A DNA stretch of 59,804 nucleotides from JAMCZU01 sp964479405 (lineage in GTDB: Bacteria; Patescibacteriota; UBA1384; UBA12157; JAENIV01). Where the stretch lies: the NCBI GenBank assembly GCA_964479405.1, contig CAYZMA010000001.1, forward strand, positions 1 through 59,804, given 5' to 3'. Shown here piece by piece: positions 44,981-51,849 of the stretch. The translations under genes were made by a program, and so were the position numbers. The notes beneath the pieces are model-generated. The model had not been told where the DNA came from. It worked only from the letters and a program-made list of their open reading frames with translations, and did no database searches. The first letter of the stretch is position 1. The number at the start of each line of letters is the position of its first letter.

Positions 44981-45484
44981 TTATTTAAGTATCTGATTAT
45001 AAAATTCGTATTTTTGGCACTGGTATTCGCGATACGAGTCGTTTGCGACGGATTCTTTTAAGAGTTCGTACTTCTTTAAAAGATTTGGATTACTACTTAA
45101 TATTTTATGAACTCTTATTTGTCTGGCGGTACTTTCTTCTATTGGGTCGGCAAGATAAATTTCTATATCATGGCTATCTTCTTCAAAATGCCATTGTGTC
45201 AAACTAATTCCCGAGATAGGTTTGCCTAATTCTTTTATTAAACTTAACCTGTATTTAGAAAAACTGTTTCTCGGGCACAAAATAAATAAATCAATATCTC
45301 CTTGACCGGAAATTCCAAGGGCCGAAGCTCCAATATGGATTACTTCCAGATTCGGTTCGGCATTATTAATTTTTTTGACATATTTCTCTGTAATATTTGG
45401 AGTTTTTGGATCGTAGGGCTCAAGAATCACTTTTTTATCCGCTGGAATTTGTGCTAAATATTTTTCTTCATCTTCTGTAAGCAT
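44981..45484 (-). CDS. GrpB-family nucleotidyltransferase-like protein
   Basis: 167 residues of the GrpB/UPF0157 family, a nucleotidyltransferase-like fold. VILEPYDPKTP, HIGASALGISGQGDIDLFI (family form GSTAV.G...K..ID) and the DSHDIEIYL strand are visible; some acidic positions differ from canonical members. No established substrate. It lies between copies of the REP-like repeat. Confidence 0.8.
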   Translation of the reverse strand: MLTEDEEKYLAQIPADKKVILEPYDPKTPNITEKYVKKINNAEPNLEVIHIGASALGISGQGDIDLFILCPRNSFSKYRLSLIKELGKPISGISLTQWHFEEDSHDIEIYLADPIEESTARQIRVHKILSSNPNLLKKYELLKESVANDSYREYQCQKYEFYNQILK

Positions 45485-45560
45485 TGTTTACTCCTAAAAC
45501 TAACTAGAACACTAACTAGGGGACGGTTCTCTTTTAACCTGATGTTTGATATTTTTAATT

Positions 45561-45636
45561 TGGTCGGGGCGACCTGACTCGGACAGGCGATCTCCAGACC
45601 CCCAGCCTGGCGCTTTACCAACTAAGCTACACCCCG
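45561..45636 (-). tRNA. tRNA-Pro(GGG)
   Basis: 76 nt including an encoded CCA (45561-45563). Acceptor CGGGGTG/CGCCCCG, D arm GCTT/AAGC, anticodon loop CTGGGGG giving GGG, T arm GCCTG/CAGGT. The 5' end is 5 nt from the stop of the M50 gene upstream on the same strand. Confidence 0.97.
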
Positions 45637-45640
45637 AAGA

Positions 45641-46273
45641 TTAAATAAACAAAAGCATATTCAATAATGCCGGTTTATTGGTTAAAATGTTGAAAAAGTT
45701 AATAATGACTTTAGCTTCAATTAGTGGAATTAGACCGGTAAAAAAGACAACAAAAAGTAAAATAAACATTCCAAATTGTTGCAAAAACATAAATGTTTGC
45801 TCGGAAACAAATAAAGCCAAAATTTTAGAGCCGTCAAGCGGGGGAATTGGCAGGAAATTAAAAATCATTAAAATTAGGTTGAAGAAGACCAAAGCCGTCA
45901 CAAATAATCCGATCGGGTCGGGAAGAGGTAAAAATCTAAGAATCAGACCAAATACAATCGCCAATAGTAAATTACTCATCGGTCCTGCTAAGGAAACAGT
46001 CAAATTATCCAATTTCGGATTTTTAAAGTTACTGGAATTAACCATTACCGGTTTTCCCCAACCAAAACCAACCAAAACTAAGAAAATAGAACCATATAAA
46101 TCTAAGTGAGCCAAGGGATTAAGCGAAACCCTGCCCATTAATTTAGCTGTCGGATCGCCGTATAAATTAGCCACCCAAGCATGAGTAAATTCATGGAAAG
46201 TGATTGCCACTAACAATGCCAGAATTATTGCGACAAAATGTAATGGTGATTGGAAAAGAAGTAAAATAATCAT
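45641..46273 (-). CDS. Site-2 protease family (M50) membrane protein
   Basis: Intramembrane zinc metalloprotease, small form without PDZ. ALLVAITFHEFTHAWVANLYGDPTAKLMGRVSLNPLAHLDLYG holds the HExxH motif near residue 27. NFLPIPPLDGSKIL is the second metal site (the family NPxPPLDG). About six hydrophobic helices; 210 residues. Such proteins cleave membrane-bound regulators or signal peptides; the substrate is unknown. Confidence 0.93.
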   Translation of the reverse strand: MIILLLFQSPLHFVAIILALLVAITFHEFTHAWVANLYGDPTAKLMGRVSLNPLAHLDLYGSIFLVLVGFGWGKPVMVNSSNFKNPKLDNLTVSLAGPMSNLLLAIVFGLILRFLPLPDPIGLFVTALVFFNLILMIFNFLPIPPLDGSKILALFVSEQTFMFLQQFGMFILLFVVFFTGLIPLIEAKVIINFFNILTNKPALLNMLLFI

Positions 46274-46346
46274 AATTTTATTGATTTAATTTCTTTTATA
46301 TGATAACATAAAACTTGAATCTTTTAAAGTCAAGAATAGGAGCAAA

Positions 46347-46502
46347 ATGAATATTTGTCAAATATGCGGTAAAAAACCAACCAGTGGTTTTAATAAACCT
46401 CACTCACTCCACAGAACCAAGAGAGTTGTCAAACCTAATTTACAAAAAAGCGAAGGCAAAATTATTTGCACTCGATGCATCAGGTCTAAACATAAGGTCT
46501 AA
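46347..46502 (+). CDS. rpmB: 50S ribosomal protein L28
   Basis: 51 residues, start ATG 46347 after AGGAG. ICQICGKKPTSGFNKPHSLH, then TKRVVKPNLQKSEGK, and a second CxxC (ICTRCIRSKHKV). Four cysteines form a zinc ribbon. Short for L28 (usually 60-78) because the C-terminal tail is missing. A strong terminator follows. Confidence 0.93.
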   Translation: MNICQICGKKPTSGFNKPHSLHRTKRVVKPNLQKSEGKIICTRCIRSKHKV

Positions 46503-46516
46503 GTATAAGCGTTAAT

Positions 46517-46556
46517 TACAAAAAGAGAGCTTCCAAGGAAGCTTATCTCTTTTTGT
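46517..46556 (+). terminator. Terminator after rpmB
   Basis: Long hairpin: AAAAAGAGA with TCTCTTTTT and inner GCTTCC/GGAAGC. T run on the plus strand; being symmetric it can also serve the convergent zinc-ribbon gene. Confidence 0.85.
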
Positions 46557-46580
46557 AATAATTAATAATTAACTATTAAT

Positions 46581-46883
46581 TTACGATTCAATATTGTCTG
46601 AATCGTTACCTGCAGTTTTTGACTTTGCGAAGCAATCAGCACAAAGGACATCGTTAGCATTTCTTGGTTCAAACGGTACCTGTCCTTCTTTTCCACAGCT
46701 TTTACAAATGATTGAATACATTTGTCGGTTAGCTTTTTTGTCTTTCTGATTCTTACGACAATCAGGGCAACGCCCTGGAGGATTTTGGAGGCCTTTATCC
46801 TGATAGAATTTTTGTTCACCAGCTGACCAAACAAATTCCTTAGAGCAATCCTTGCAAGTCATGTTTTTGTCTTGAAAATCCAT
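46581..46883 (-). CDS. Zinc-ribbon protein (zf-trcl / CxxC-x17-CxxC type)
   Basis: 100 residues with four CxxC pairs. First ribbon MTCKDCSKEFVWSAGEQKFY and RCPDCRKNQ, second ICKSCGKEGQVPFEPRN and LCADCF, spaced as in the CxxC-x17-CxxC family common in CPR genomes. Function unknown; perhaps nucleic-acid binding. Confidence 0.85.
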   Translation of the reverse strand: MDFQDKNMTCKDCSKEFVWSAGEQKFYQDKGLQNPPGRCPDCRKNQKDKKANRQMYSIICKSCGKEGQVPFEPRNANDVLCADCFAKSKTAGNDSDNIES

Positions 46884-47001
46884 TTAATTTAATTTTTCCA
46901 TTAGTTAGATTGTTAGCTCGACCCATGCAATTATTATGCATACCACATACATCATATAAGAAAAACTTTCGTTTGTCAAGACTCTGTGGTAGTTTTAGAG
47001 T

Positions 47002-47670
47002 ATGGATTCATCTGAAGATAAATTTTCTAATCTCATCAAATCTCAAACAAAAACGGATGATTTGGGCCACGCCTATATAGTTTTTGGTGATTTGGACTTG
47101 ACGGTATTTCTTGAAACTTACGAAATAAAAACTCCCGATGTTTTAAAGTTAGATGAAAATCCTATTAAAATTGATCATGTTCGCGCTCTGATATCTTGGA
47201 TGTATTTAAAACCCCATAGTTCGGCTTTAAAATTGGCGGTTTTATCCGGCGTGGAAAATATGACCACCCAAGCGGCAAATTCGCTCCTGAAAATTTTGGA
47301 AGAACCGCCAACTTACGCGGTTTTAATTTTGCAAAGCGCCAGAAAAGAAAAAATTTTGCCCACGATTCTTTCTCGTTGTCAGGTTATTCGTCAAGTAAAT
47401 AATCAAAATAAAACAACTCCTTCAAATTTCCTTGAAAGCAGTAAAATTGCTCAACTTTCAATTAAAGAGCGTTTTGACTATGTGGCAAAAATCATCACTG
47501 ATGAAAATTTAGGCGAAATTATTAATCTTTGGGAAGAAGAAATTCGCTCCCAGCTTCTTTCCGGCGAAGATACGAGAGAGAAATTAAAAAGTATTATTAA
47601 GACCAGACATTTACTTTTTACCAATACTTCTGTAAAATTACTATTAGAAAATCTATTATTAGAAATGTAG
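47002..47670 (+). CDS. holB: DNA polymerase III delta' subunit-like protein
   Basis: Clamp-loader-like AAA+ protein. IDHVRALISWMYLKPHSSALKLAVLSGVENMTTQAANSLLKILEEPP and TILSRCQVIR are the family core (sensor and SRC motif). There is no Walker A, as usual for delta'. 222 residues against about 330, so the C-terminal collar domain is reduced. Followed 1 nt later by ricT, the usual bacterial neighbour. Confidence 0.9.
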   Translation: MDSSEDKFSNLIKSQTKTDDLGHAYIVFGDLDLTVFLETYEIKTPDVLKLDENPIKIDHVRALISWMYLKPHSSALKLAVLSGVENMTTQAANSLLKILEEPPTYAVLILQSARKEKILPTILSRCQVIRQVNNQNKTTPSNFLESSKIAQLSIKERFDYVAKIITDENLGEIINLWEEEIRSQLLSGEDTREKLKSIIKTRHLLFTNTSVKLLLENLLLEM

Positions 47671-47671
47671 A

Positions 47672-48328
47672 ATGAAAAAAATAAATTTACGAATTAATTC
47701 AACCGGAAAAATATATTCCTACGAGGCTCAAGATATTAAGCCAAACGAGGCGGTTTTAGTTGAAACCGATCAAATTGTTGAAGAGGCAAGAGTATTAGAT
47801 AAACCCAGTTCCACTGCCGAGGCGGAGGAGGGGACTGGTAAAATTTTAAGAACCATTAATGCTGAAGATCGTCGTTGGTGTTGCACTCTTAAAAATCAAG
47901 CTCGCGAATATGTTGCTGAAGCGCAAAAGAAAGTCATCCGTCATGGTCTGGACATGAAAATTTTAGACGCTGATCTTTCTTTTGATCAAAAGAAATTAAC
48001 CTTTTATTTTAGCGCCAAGGGTCGGGTGGATTTTCGGGGACTTGTCTTAGACATGGCAAAAACTTTTTATAAACTTATACGCCTTCAGCAAGTAAGTAGT
48101 CGCGATGAAGCAAAATATTTTGGCGGCATTGGCAAATGTGGCCGGGAGCTTTGTTGTAGTAAGTTTTTACAAGATACGGAGGCAATTGCAACAGAAATAG
48201 CTCAATCTCCAGAATTAACAACAGGCAATATGAACAAATCAACTGGTTGTTGTGGCAAACCAATGTGCTGTCTTTCGTTTGAGGAAGGAAAAAGCGCCTG
48301 TCCTAAACGAGTTGAAAGGAAAAAATGA
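47672..48328 (+). CDS. ricT: PSP1/RicT family protein
   Basis: PSP1-domain protein; in Bacillus RicT (YaaT) joins the RicAFT iron-sulfur complex that promotes RNase Y processing. DLSFDQKKLTFYFSAKGRVDFRGLV, RIQLRQ-like LIRLQQVSSRDEAKYFGGIGKCGRELCC and GCCGKPMCCLSFE are visible; the cysteines are the cluster ligands. 218 residues with a short acidic linker. Overlaps the next gene by 4 nt. Confidence 0.93.
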   Translation: MKKINLRINSTGKIYSYEAQDIKPNEAVLVETDQIVEEARVLDKPSSTAEAEEGTGKILRTINAEDRRWCCTLKNQAREYVAEAQKKVIRHGLDMKILDADLSFDQKKLTFYFSAKGRVDFRGLVLDMAKTFYKLIRLQQVSSRDEAKYFGGIGKCGRELCCSKFLQDTEAIATEIAQSPELTTGNMNKSTGCCGKPMCCLSFEEGKSACPKRVERKK

Positions 48329-48828
48329 TTTGGAATTTATTAATTATTGCCGCCGTGGTGGTAGTTTTGGTCATTATTGCTCGCCGACTACCTGATGCCA
48401 GAAAAATTAAAAAAAAAGTTAGCAATACAACCGATGAAGAAATCAGTCTTTACGGTTTAATTGCGCAGGCAGATGACGCTTTTGAGTCAAAAAAATATGA
48501 AAAAGCAGAAAACTTATATATTAAAGCCGCCGCCTCTTCGCCGGACAATGCTAAAATCTATTCGCGACTGGGGGCAATTTATCTGGAACAAAAGAATTTT
48601 TACGATGCCAAAGACGCCTTTTCGCAAGCGGCCAAACTGGAGCCGGATTTAGCTTCCCGCTATATCAATTTAGGTTTGGCATATATGGGTCTTAAAGATT
48701 ATTTTAAAGCAACAGAATCATTTAAAAAAGCTTTAAATATTGACAGTAAAAATAGCAAGTACAAAAAACTTTTAGATCGGTCCTCAAAATTATACGAAAA
48801 AGAAAAAGGTAAAAGTACCCCAAAATAG
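48325..48828 (+). CDS. Membrane-anchored TPR protein
   Basis: One N-terminal membrane helix (about 1-19) then three or so TPR units (AENLYIKAAASSPDNAKIYSRLGAIYLEQ and following) to about residue 150, and a Lys-rich end. TPRs bind protein partners. 167 residues. Begins in the ricT stop (ATGA). Confidence 0.87.
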   Translation: MIWNLLIIAAVVVVLVIIARRLPDARKIKKKVSNTTDEEISLYGLIAQADDAFESKKYEKAENLYIKAAASSPDNAKIYSRLGAIYLEQKNFYDAKDAFSQAAKLEPDLASRYINLGLAYMGLKDYFKATESFKKALNIDSKNSKYKKLLDRSSKLYEKEKGKSTPK

Positions 48829-48867
48829 GGTTGAGAAATTTTAAAAAAGATGATAAGATTAATTTAT

Positions 48868-48955
48868 GCCGGGATACGGGAAGTGGACAAACCCAGCGGT
48901 CTGTAAAACCGACGTCTTTAAGGCTTCGTAGGTTCGAATCCTACTCCCGGCACCA
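48868..48955 (+). tRNA. tRNA-Tyr(GTA)
   Basis: 88 nt with encoded CCA (48953-48955) and a long variable arm. Acceptor GCCGGGA/TCCCGGC; anticodon loop CTGTAAA. Confidence 0.96.
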
Positions 48956-48963
48956 CTTTTAGT

Positions 48964-49023
48964 GCCCAGGTAGCTCTCCGACGTTACCAGTCGGAGCTCC
49001 GACAGAATCGTCGGAGCAGTGGT
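48964..49023 (+). pseudogene. Broken tRNA-Thr copy split by tandem palindromes
   Basis: GCCCAGGTAGCTC (48964-48976) equals the first 13 nt of the tRNA-Thr(GGT) 53 nt downstream. Two hairpins with CTCCGAC/GTCGGAG stems follow (48976-48996 and 48997-49016), then AGTGGT (49018-49023), which is the next tRNA segment, after which similarity ends. Confidence 0.7.
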
Positions 49024-49028
49024 TGTAT

Positions 49029-49103
49029 GCCCAGGTAGCTCAGTGGTAGAGCAATTCCATGGTAAGGAATAGGCCGTCGGTTCAAATCCGATCCTGGGCT
49101 CCA
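49029..49103 (+). tRNA. tRNA-Thr(GGT)
   Basis: 75 nt with encoded CCA. Acceptor GCCCAGG/CCTGGGC; anticodon stem ATTCC/GGAAT, loop ATGGTAA; T arm GTCGG/CCGAT. Confidence 0.96.
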
Positions 49104-49112
49104 GTGAGTTTT

Positions 49113-49186
49113 GCCCCCATAGCTTAGTGGCAGAGCAGTAGTTTTGTAAACTATAGACGCTGGTTCGATTCCTGCTGGGGGCTCCA
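49113..49186 (+). tRNA. tRNA-Thr(TGT)
   Basis: 74 nt with encoded CCA. Acceptor GCCCCCA/TGGGGGC; anticodon loop TTTGTAA. Confidence 0.96.
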
Positions 49187-49202
49187 AAATAGAAAGGACA
49201 AA

Positions 49203-49382
49203 ATGGCCAAGACAAAATCAATTTTATTCCAATTAGAATGTACCGAGTGTAAAGAAAGAAATTACACTACTTCTAAAAATCCTCAAGAAAACAAAGAAAA
49301 AATGCAACTTTCCAAGTATTGCAAAGGTTGTCGCAAGCACACTGCTCACAAAGAAGTGAAAATTTCCAAAGCCAAGAAATAA
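49203..49382 (+). CDS. rpmG: 50S ribosomal protein L33
   Basis: 59 residues. LECTECKERNYTTSKN and KYCKGCRKHTAHKEVK are the L33 zinc ribbon. GAAAGGA ahead of the ATG. It follows the tRNA genes; in many bacteria rpmG sits between tRNA genes and tRNA-Trp/secE, as here. Confidence 0.96.
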   Translation: MAKTKSILFQLECTECKERNYTTSKNPQENKEKMQLSKYCKGCRKHTAHKEVKISKAKK

Positions 49383-49495
49383 TATTATAAATCCAAAATC
49401 CAAATATCAAATAACAAATGAAAATTTAAATGTCAAAATTAAAATGATAAAATTATTTAGACATTAGAAATTTGGATTTAGAAATTGGTTGTGAT
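49383..49495. repeat. AT-rich inverted-repeat gap
   Basis: AAATCCAAA (49388-) and its inverse TTTGGATTT (49471-) flank short AT-rich repeats between rpmG and tRNA-Trp. Probably a dispersed intergenic repeat; no gene. Confidence 0.5.
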
Positions 49496-49569
49496 GGGCC
49501 CTTAGTTAAGTGGCATAATAGCGGTCTCCAAAACCGCGGTCAGAGGTTCAACTCCTCTAGGGCCTGCCA
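49496..49569 (+). tRNA. tRNA-Trp(CCA)
   Basis: 74 nt with encoded CCA. Acceptor GGGCCCT/AGGGCCT (one G-T), anticodon loop CTCCAAA, T arm GAGGTTCAACTCCTC. CCTGCCA-ending fragments recur at 49627-49633 and 50446-50452, possibly tRNA remnants. Confidence 0.95.
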
Positions 49570-49641
49570 AGATTAATGAATAATTAGGGTATAATACCCC
49601 GCAACGGCGGGGCAATTCCTACAGCTCCTGCCAAACCTGTT

Positions 49642-49673
49642 AAATTGAATACATATCAATTTTGGAGTATAAT
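49642..49673 (+). promoter_or_regulatory. Promoter and inverted repeat of the HicBA-like operon
   Basis: AAATTGA (49642-49648) and TCAATTT (49656-49662) form an inverted repeat with 7-nt spacer, just upstream of TATAAT (49668-49673). The ATG is 8 nt later. A typical place for an antitoxin operator. Confidence 0.5.
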
Positions 49674-49681
49674 ACAATCAA

Positions 49682-50020
49682 ATGAGAAATAGTTACAAAA
49701 AAGGTAATATTACTGTGTTTGTGTATCCAGAAAATAGCAAATTTATTGGTGTCTGTTTGGAGTTAGATATTGTCGAAGAGGGTAATAATTTAGAACAAGT
49801 AAAAAACATTCTTTCTGATGCAGTGAAAACTCATGTCGAGATAGTTATCAAAAATAAATTATCAAAAAATCTTCTTAATAGACCAGCACCAAAAGAATAC
49901 TGGGATAGATTTTTTAGTTATCTTGCAACCATTAAGCAAATGAAAAAGAATGTTATGCAACAGGAAGTTCAACCAACTTTAGTTTCTACTATACCTTTTG
50001 GATCATTAACCCCTTGTTAA
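49682..50020 (+). CDS. HicB-like antitoxin
   Basis: 112 residues. The first 60 have the partial RNase-H fold of HicB (ITVFVYPENSKFIGVCLELDIVEEGNNLEQVKNILSDAV). The C-terminus is not a clear DNA-binding domain. Near-leaderless start. Followed by the HicA-like toxin gene 12 nt later. Confidence 0.7.
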   Translation: MRNSYKKGNITVFVYPENSKFIGVCLELDIVEEGNNLEQVKNILSDAVKTHVEIVIKNKLSKNLLNRPAPKEYWDRFFSYLATIKQMKKNVMQQEVQPTLVSTIPFGSLTPC

Positions 50021-50032
50021 AGATTTTATTTG

Positions 50033-50281
50033 ATGAGTAAAAAGTTACTTCCACATAAAAATAAAGAAATTGTTGCTAAATTAAAAAAGAATGGCTTTTT
50101 GCTTAAAATGGGTGCTAAAAATTGTAAGCACTTTTTTTGTTGGAAAAAGGACAAAAATGGTCAGGAATGGTCGGCTCTTGTTTCCAAAAATCCTTCTGCT
50201 TTAATGCCCAATGGAACGCTTGGAAATATTATAAGAACATCTGGTAAACCGAAGGAAGAATTTTGCAGAAGAAAAATTTGA
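50033..50281 (+). CDS. HicA-like mRNA interferase toxin
   Basis: 82 residues with the dsRBD-like HicA plan: EIVAKLKKNGFLLKMGAKNCKHFFCWKK then ALMPNGTLGNIIRTSGKPKEEF. The catalytic histidine of GSHh is matched by the His in NCKHFF. ATG 50033 is chosen over the TTG just before it. HicA cleaves mRNA; the upstream HicB-like protein should neutralise it. Confidence 0.65.
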   Translation: MSKKLLPHKNKEIVAKLKKNGFLLKMGAKNCKHFFCWKKDKNGQEWSALVSKNPSALMPNGTLGNIIRTSGKPKEEFCRRKI

Positions 50282-50499
50282 AAGGAAATTACTCTTATTC
50301 TTTATAATTTTAACTACAATAATACTTATGGTAACAGATAAACTGACTTTATTAATGTAGCCGTGATTACATATTTTAGTACAACTTCAAAATTCTGATA
50401 TACTTTAAAATAGACAGGAAATAGGTTCTAACAACCTTCACGGTGTCCTGCCAAATTGACAAAAAAACCATTATTGATATATTAAAAACAGGTAAAAAA
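50282..50499. other. Gap with promoter-like module
   Basis: No gene. TATACT (50399-50404) is preceded by CAACTTC.AAATTCTGA, matching the module upstream of recJ (28172-28200). The transcript would begin with a small hairpin (GGTT/AACC near 50426-50440, outer CAGGA/TCCTG). Confidence 0.35.
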
Positions 50500-50769
50500 A
50501 TGACTTTAGATAAAAATGATTTAAAACAAATTAGAGAAATTGTTCGCGAAGAAGTAAGAGAGGTTGTTCGTGAAGAAGTTCATGATCAAATAATTACTGA
50601 AGTTCCTCCAATTATTGAAGCAAAGATTTTACCGCTAAAACAAAAAATTGATCAAATTTGGGACAGTCTAAATGAAGATTTGATCAGTAATTTGACGATG
50701 ATTGAAAAGTTATCAAAGAAAGTTAAAGAAATGGATTCAAGAATTAAAAAACTAGAACTATCTAAATAA
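50500..50769 (+). CDS. Coiled-coil small protein
   Basis: 89 residues from ATG 50500 (an in-frame upstream extension to 50443 lacks a ribosome site). REIVREEVREVVREEV and a long heptad pattern (MIEKLSKKVKEMDSRIKKLEL) predict a continuous coiled coil. Charged and soluble. Such proteins are frequent beside toxin-antitoxin genes in CPR genomes by recollection; function unknown. Confidence 0.65.
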   Translation: MTLDKNDLKQIREIVREEVREVVREEVHDQIITEVPPIIEAKILPLKQKIDQIWDSLNEDLISNLTMIEKLSKKVKEMDSRIKKLELSK

Positions 50770-50776
50770 AAAACAC

Positions 50777-50823
50777 TTGACAATCAAAAATACTTTCTGC
50801 ATAATTAATACAGAGTATTAATT
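50777..50823 (+). promoter_or_regulatory. Promoter and perfect operator of the RHH/PIN operon
   Basis: TTGACA (50777-50782), 17-nt spacer, CATAAT (50800-50805). Overlapping its 3' end is a perfect inverted repeat AATTAATAC-AGA-GTATTAATT (50803-50823). This is the expected binding site for a ribbon-helix-helix dimer pair. Confidence 0.8.
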
Positions 50824-50839
50824 TTATATGGAGGTAAAA

Positions 50840-51067
50840 ATGTCCAGAACTACAGAGGTGTTAAGTATTTCACTTTCACCAAAAGAATTTAATCTAATTT
50901 CAAAGTTAGCTCAAAAAGAAGGCAGGTCTCGAAGTCAATTAATTAGGGAAGCTCTGCGGCAATATCAAATCAGTTGTGATTGGCATTATCTTCAAGGAAT
51001 AGGCGAGCGGGTCGCGATCCGTTTAGGAATTGAAACGGAGGAAGATGTTGAAAGAATTGCCGGCTAA
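50840..51067 (+). CDS. Ribbon-helix-helix antitoxin
   Basis: CopG/Arc-type protein of 75 residues: TTEVLSISLSPKEFNLISKLAQKEGRSRSQLIREAL gives the beta strand and two helices. The acidic C-terminus (EETEEDVERIAG-like) would bind the toxin. GGAGG precedes ATG 50840. Overlaps the PIN gene by 23 nt and has a perfect upstream operator. Confidence 0.88.
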   Translation: MSRTTEVLSISLSPKEFNLISKLAQKEGRSRSQLIREALRQYQISCDWHYLQGIGERVAIRLGIETEEDVERIAG

Positions 51068-51488
51068 AAATGTTCTCAAAATTGTTTTTGACACCAATAT
51101 CTACATTTCAGCTTTTTTAAAAAGTGGTTTTTCTAGAGAACTTTTCAATTTAGCCATTGAAAAGAAAATTGAATTATTTAGTTCTGCCGATATTCTTTTA
51201 GAACTAGAAAATAAACTGCAAAAGAAATTTAAAGTTAAAGATAGTGATATTCAAGTTTTTACATCCACAATTTCTCAAGTTGCCAAGATTGTCAAATCAG
51301 AAGAAAAATTAAAAATTATCAAAACTGATCCAAAAGATAATATTATTTTAGAATGCGCAGTTGCATCCGGGGCGTATTTGATTATTACTTTTGATAACCA
51401 TCTTCTGAAATTAAAAAAATATCAAAAAATCGGAATTATTCATCCAAAAACTCTTCGTTGGATTATTCCGGGTATATTGGAAAAATGA
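51045..51488 (+). CDS. PIN-domain toxin (COG1569 type)
   Basis: 147 residues. KIVFDTNIYISAF carries the first Asp, ELENKL the Glu, and TDPKDNIILECAV and ITFDNHLLKL the remaining acidic residues of a PIN nuclease. Start ATG 51045 has GGAGGA 5 nt upstream, within the antitoxin gene. With the RHH protein it makes a VapBC-like module that cleaves RNA. Confidence 0.87.
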   Translation: MLKELPAKNVLKIVFDTNIYISAFLKSGFSRELFNLAIEKKIELFSSADILLELENKLQKKFKVKDSDIQVFTSTISQVAKIVKSEEKLKIIKTDPKDNIILECAVASGAYLIITFDNHLLKLKKYQKIGIIHPKTLRWIIPGILEK

Positions 51489-51849
51489 TAAATTAATTTT
51501 ATACTGGTCTCAACTTTGGTTTTTTGATATAATTAATCTAAATAAACAGAAAGTTTAAATGATCGGGCTTTTAGCAAAAATTATTCCTTTGGATTTTGCC
51601 TCAACTTTAAATTGACACCGCTACTATTATTAATATATATTATAATAGGATTGCAATAACTAGTTTATATTAATTATTTAATGTCATCCTGAACCGTCAG
51701 GTGAAGGATCTGTCGCGAATGCGACATCCGACATTCGTCGGAGATTCCTCACTGCGTTCGGAATGACAATCTTAAAAATTAGATATTGTTTCGGATTTAG
51801 AACTTAGAATTTCGGATTTCCCCGCCTACGGCGGGATAGGGAGGGAGTT
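51489..51849. other. Gap: promoters, a peptide-size ORF and dispersed repeats
   Basis: No convincing gene. 51505-51533 is a promoter-like module ending in TATAAT. An 18-residue ORF (51559-51615, MIGLLAKIIPLDFASTL) may be the remnant of a membrane protein start. TTGACA (51612-51617) with TATATT at 18 nt could drive the pilus operon. 51681-51768 is a GTCATCC...GAATGACA dispersed repeat with an inner CCGAC/GTCGG palindrome. 51823-51838 has CCCGCC/GGCGGG. Confidence 0.5.

Larger units (their letters stand above)
44202..45542. mobile_element. RAYT/REP-like element with GrpB gene as cargo or neighbour
   Basis: A 26-nt sequence at 45517-45542 is identical to 44203-44228 (begins TAGGGGACGGTTCTC). 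Its complement is present at 44928-44946 (AAAAGAGAACCGTCCCCTA). The pair 44202-44228 and 44928-44946 brackets the transposase gene as inverted repeats; the third copy lies beyond the GrpB gene. This matches REP sequences mobilised by a Y1 transposase. Confidence 0.7.

Noticed and set aside
45678..46109. Plus-strand 143-codon ORF
   Set aside because: Lies wholly opposite the M50 protease gene; Lys/Thr-rich composition is that of a shadow frame.
50417..50452. A tRNA gene ending in CCTGCCA
   Set aside because: No full cloverleaf can be drawn; only short stems form.
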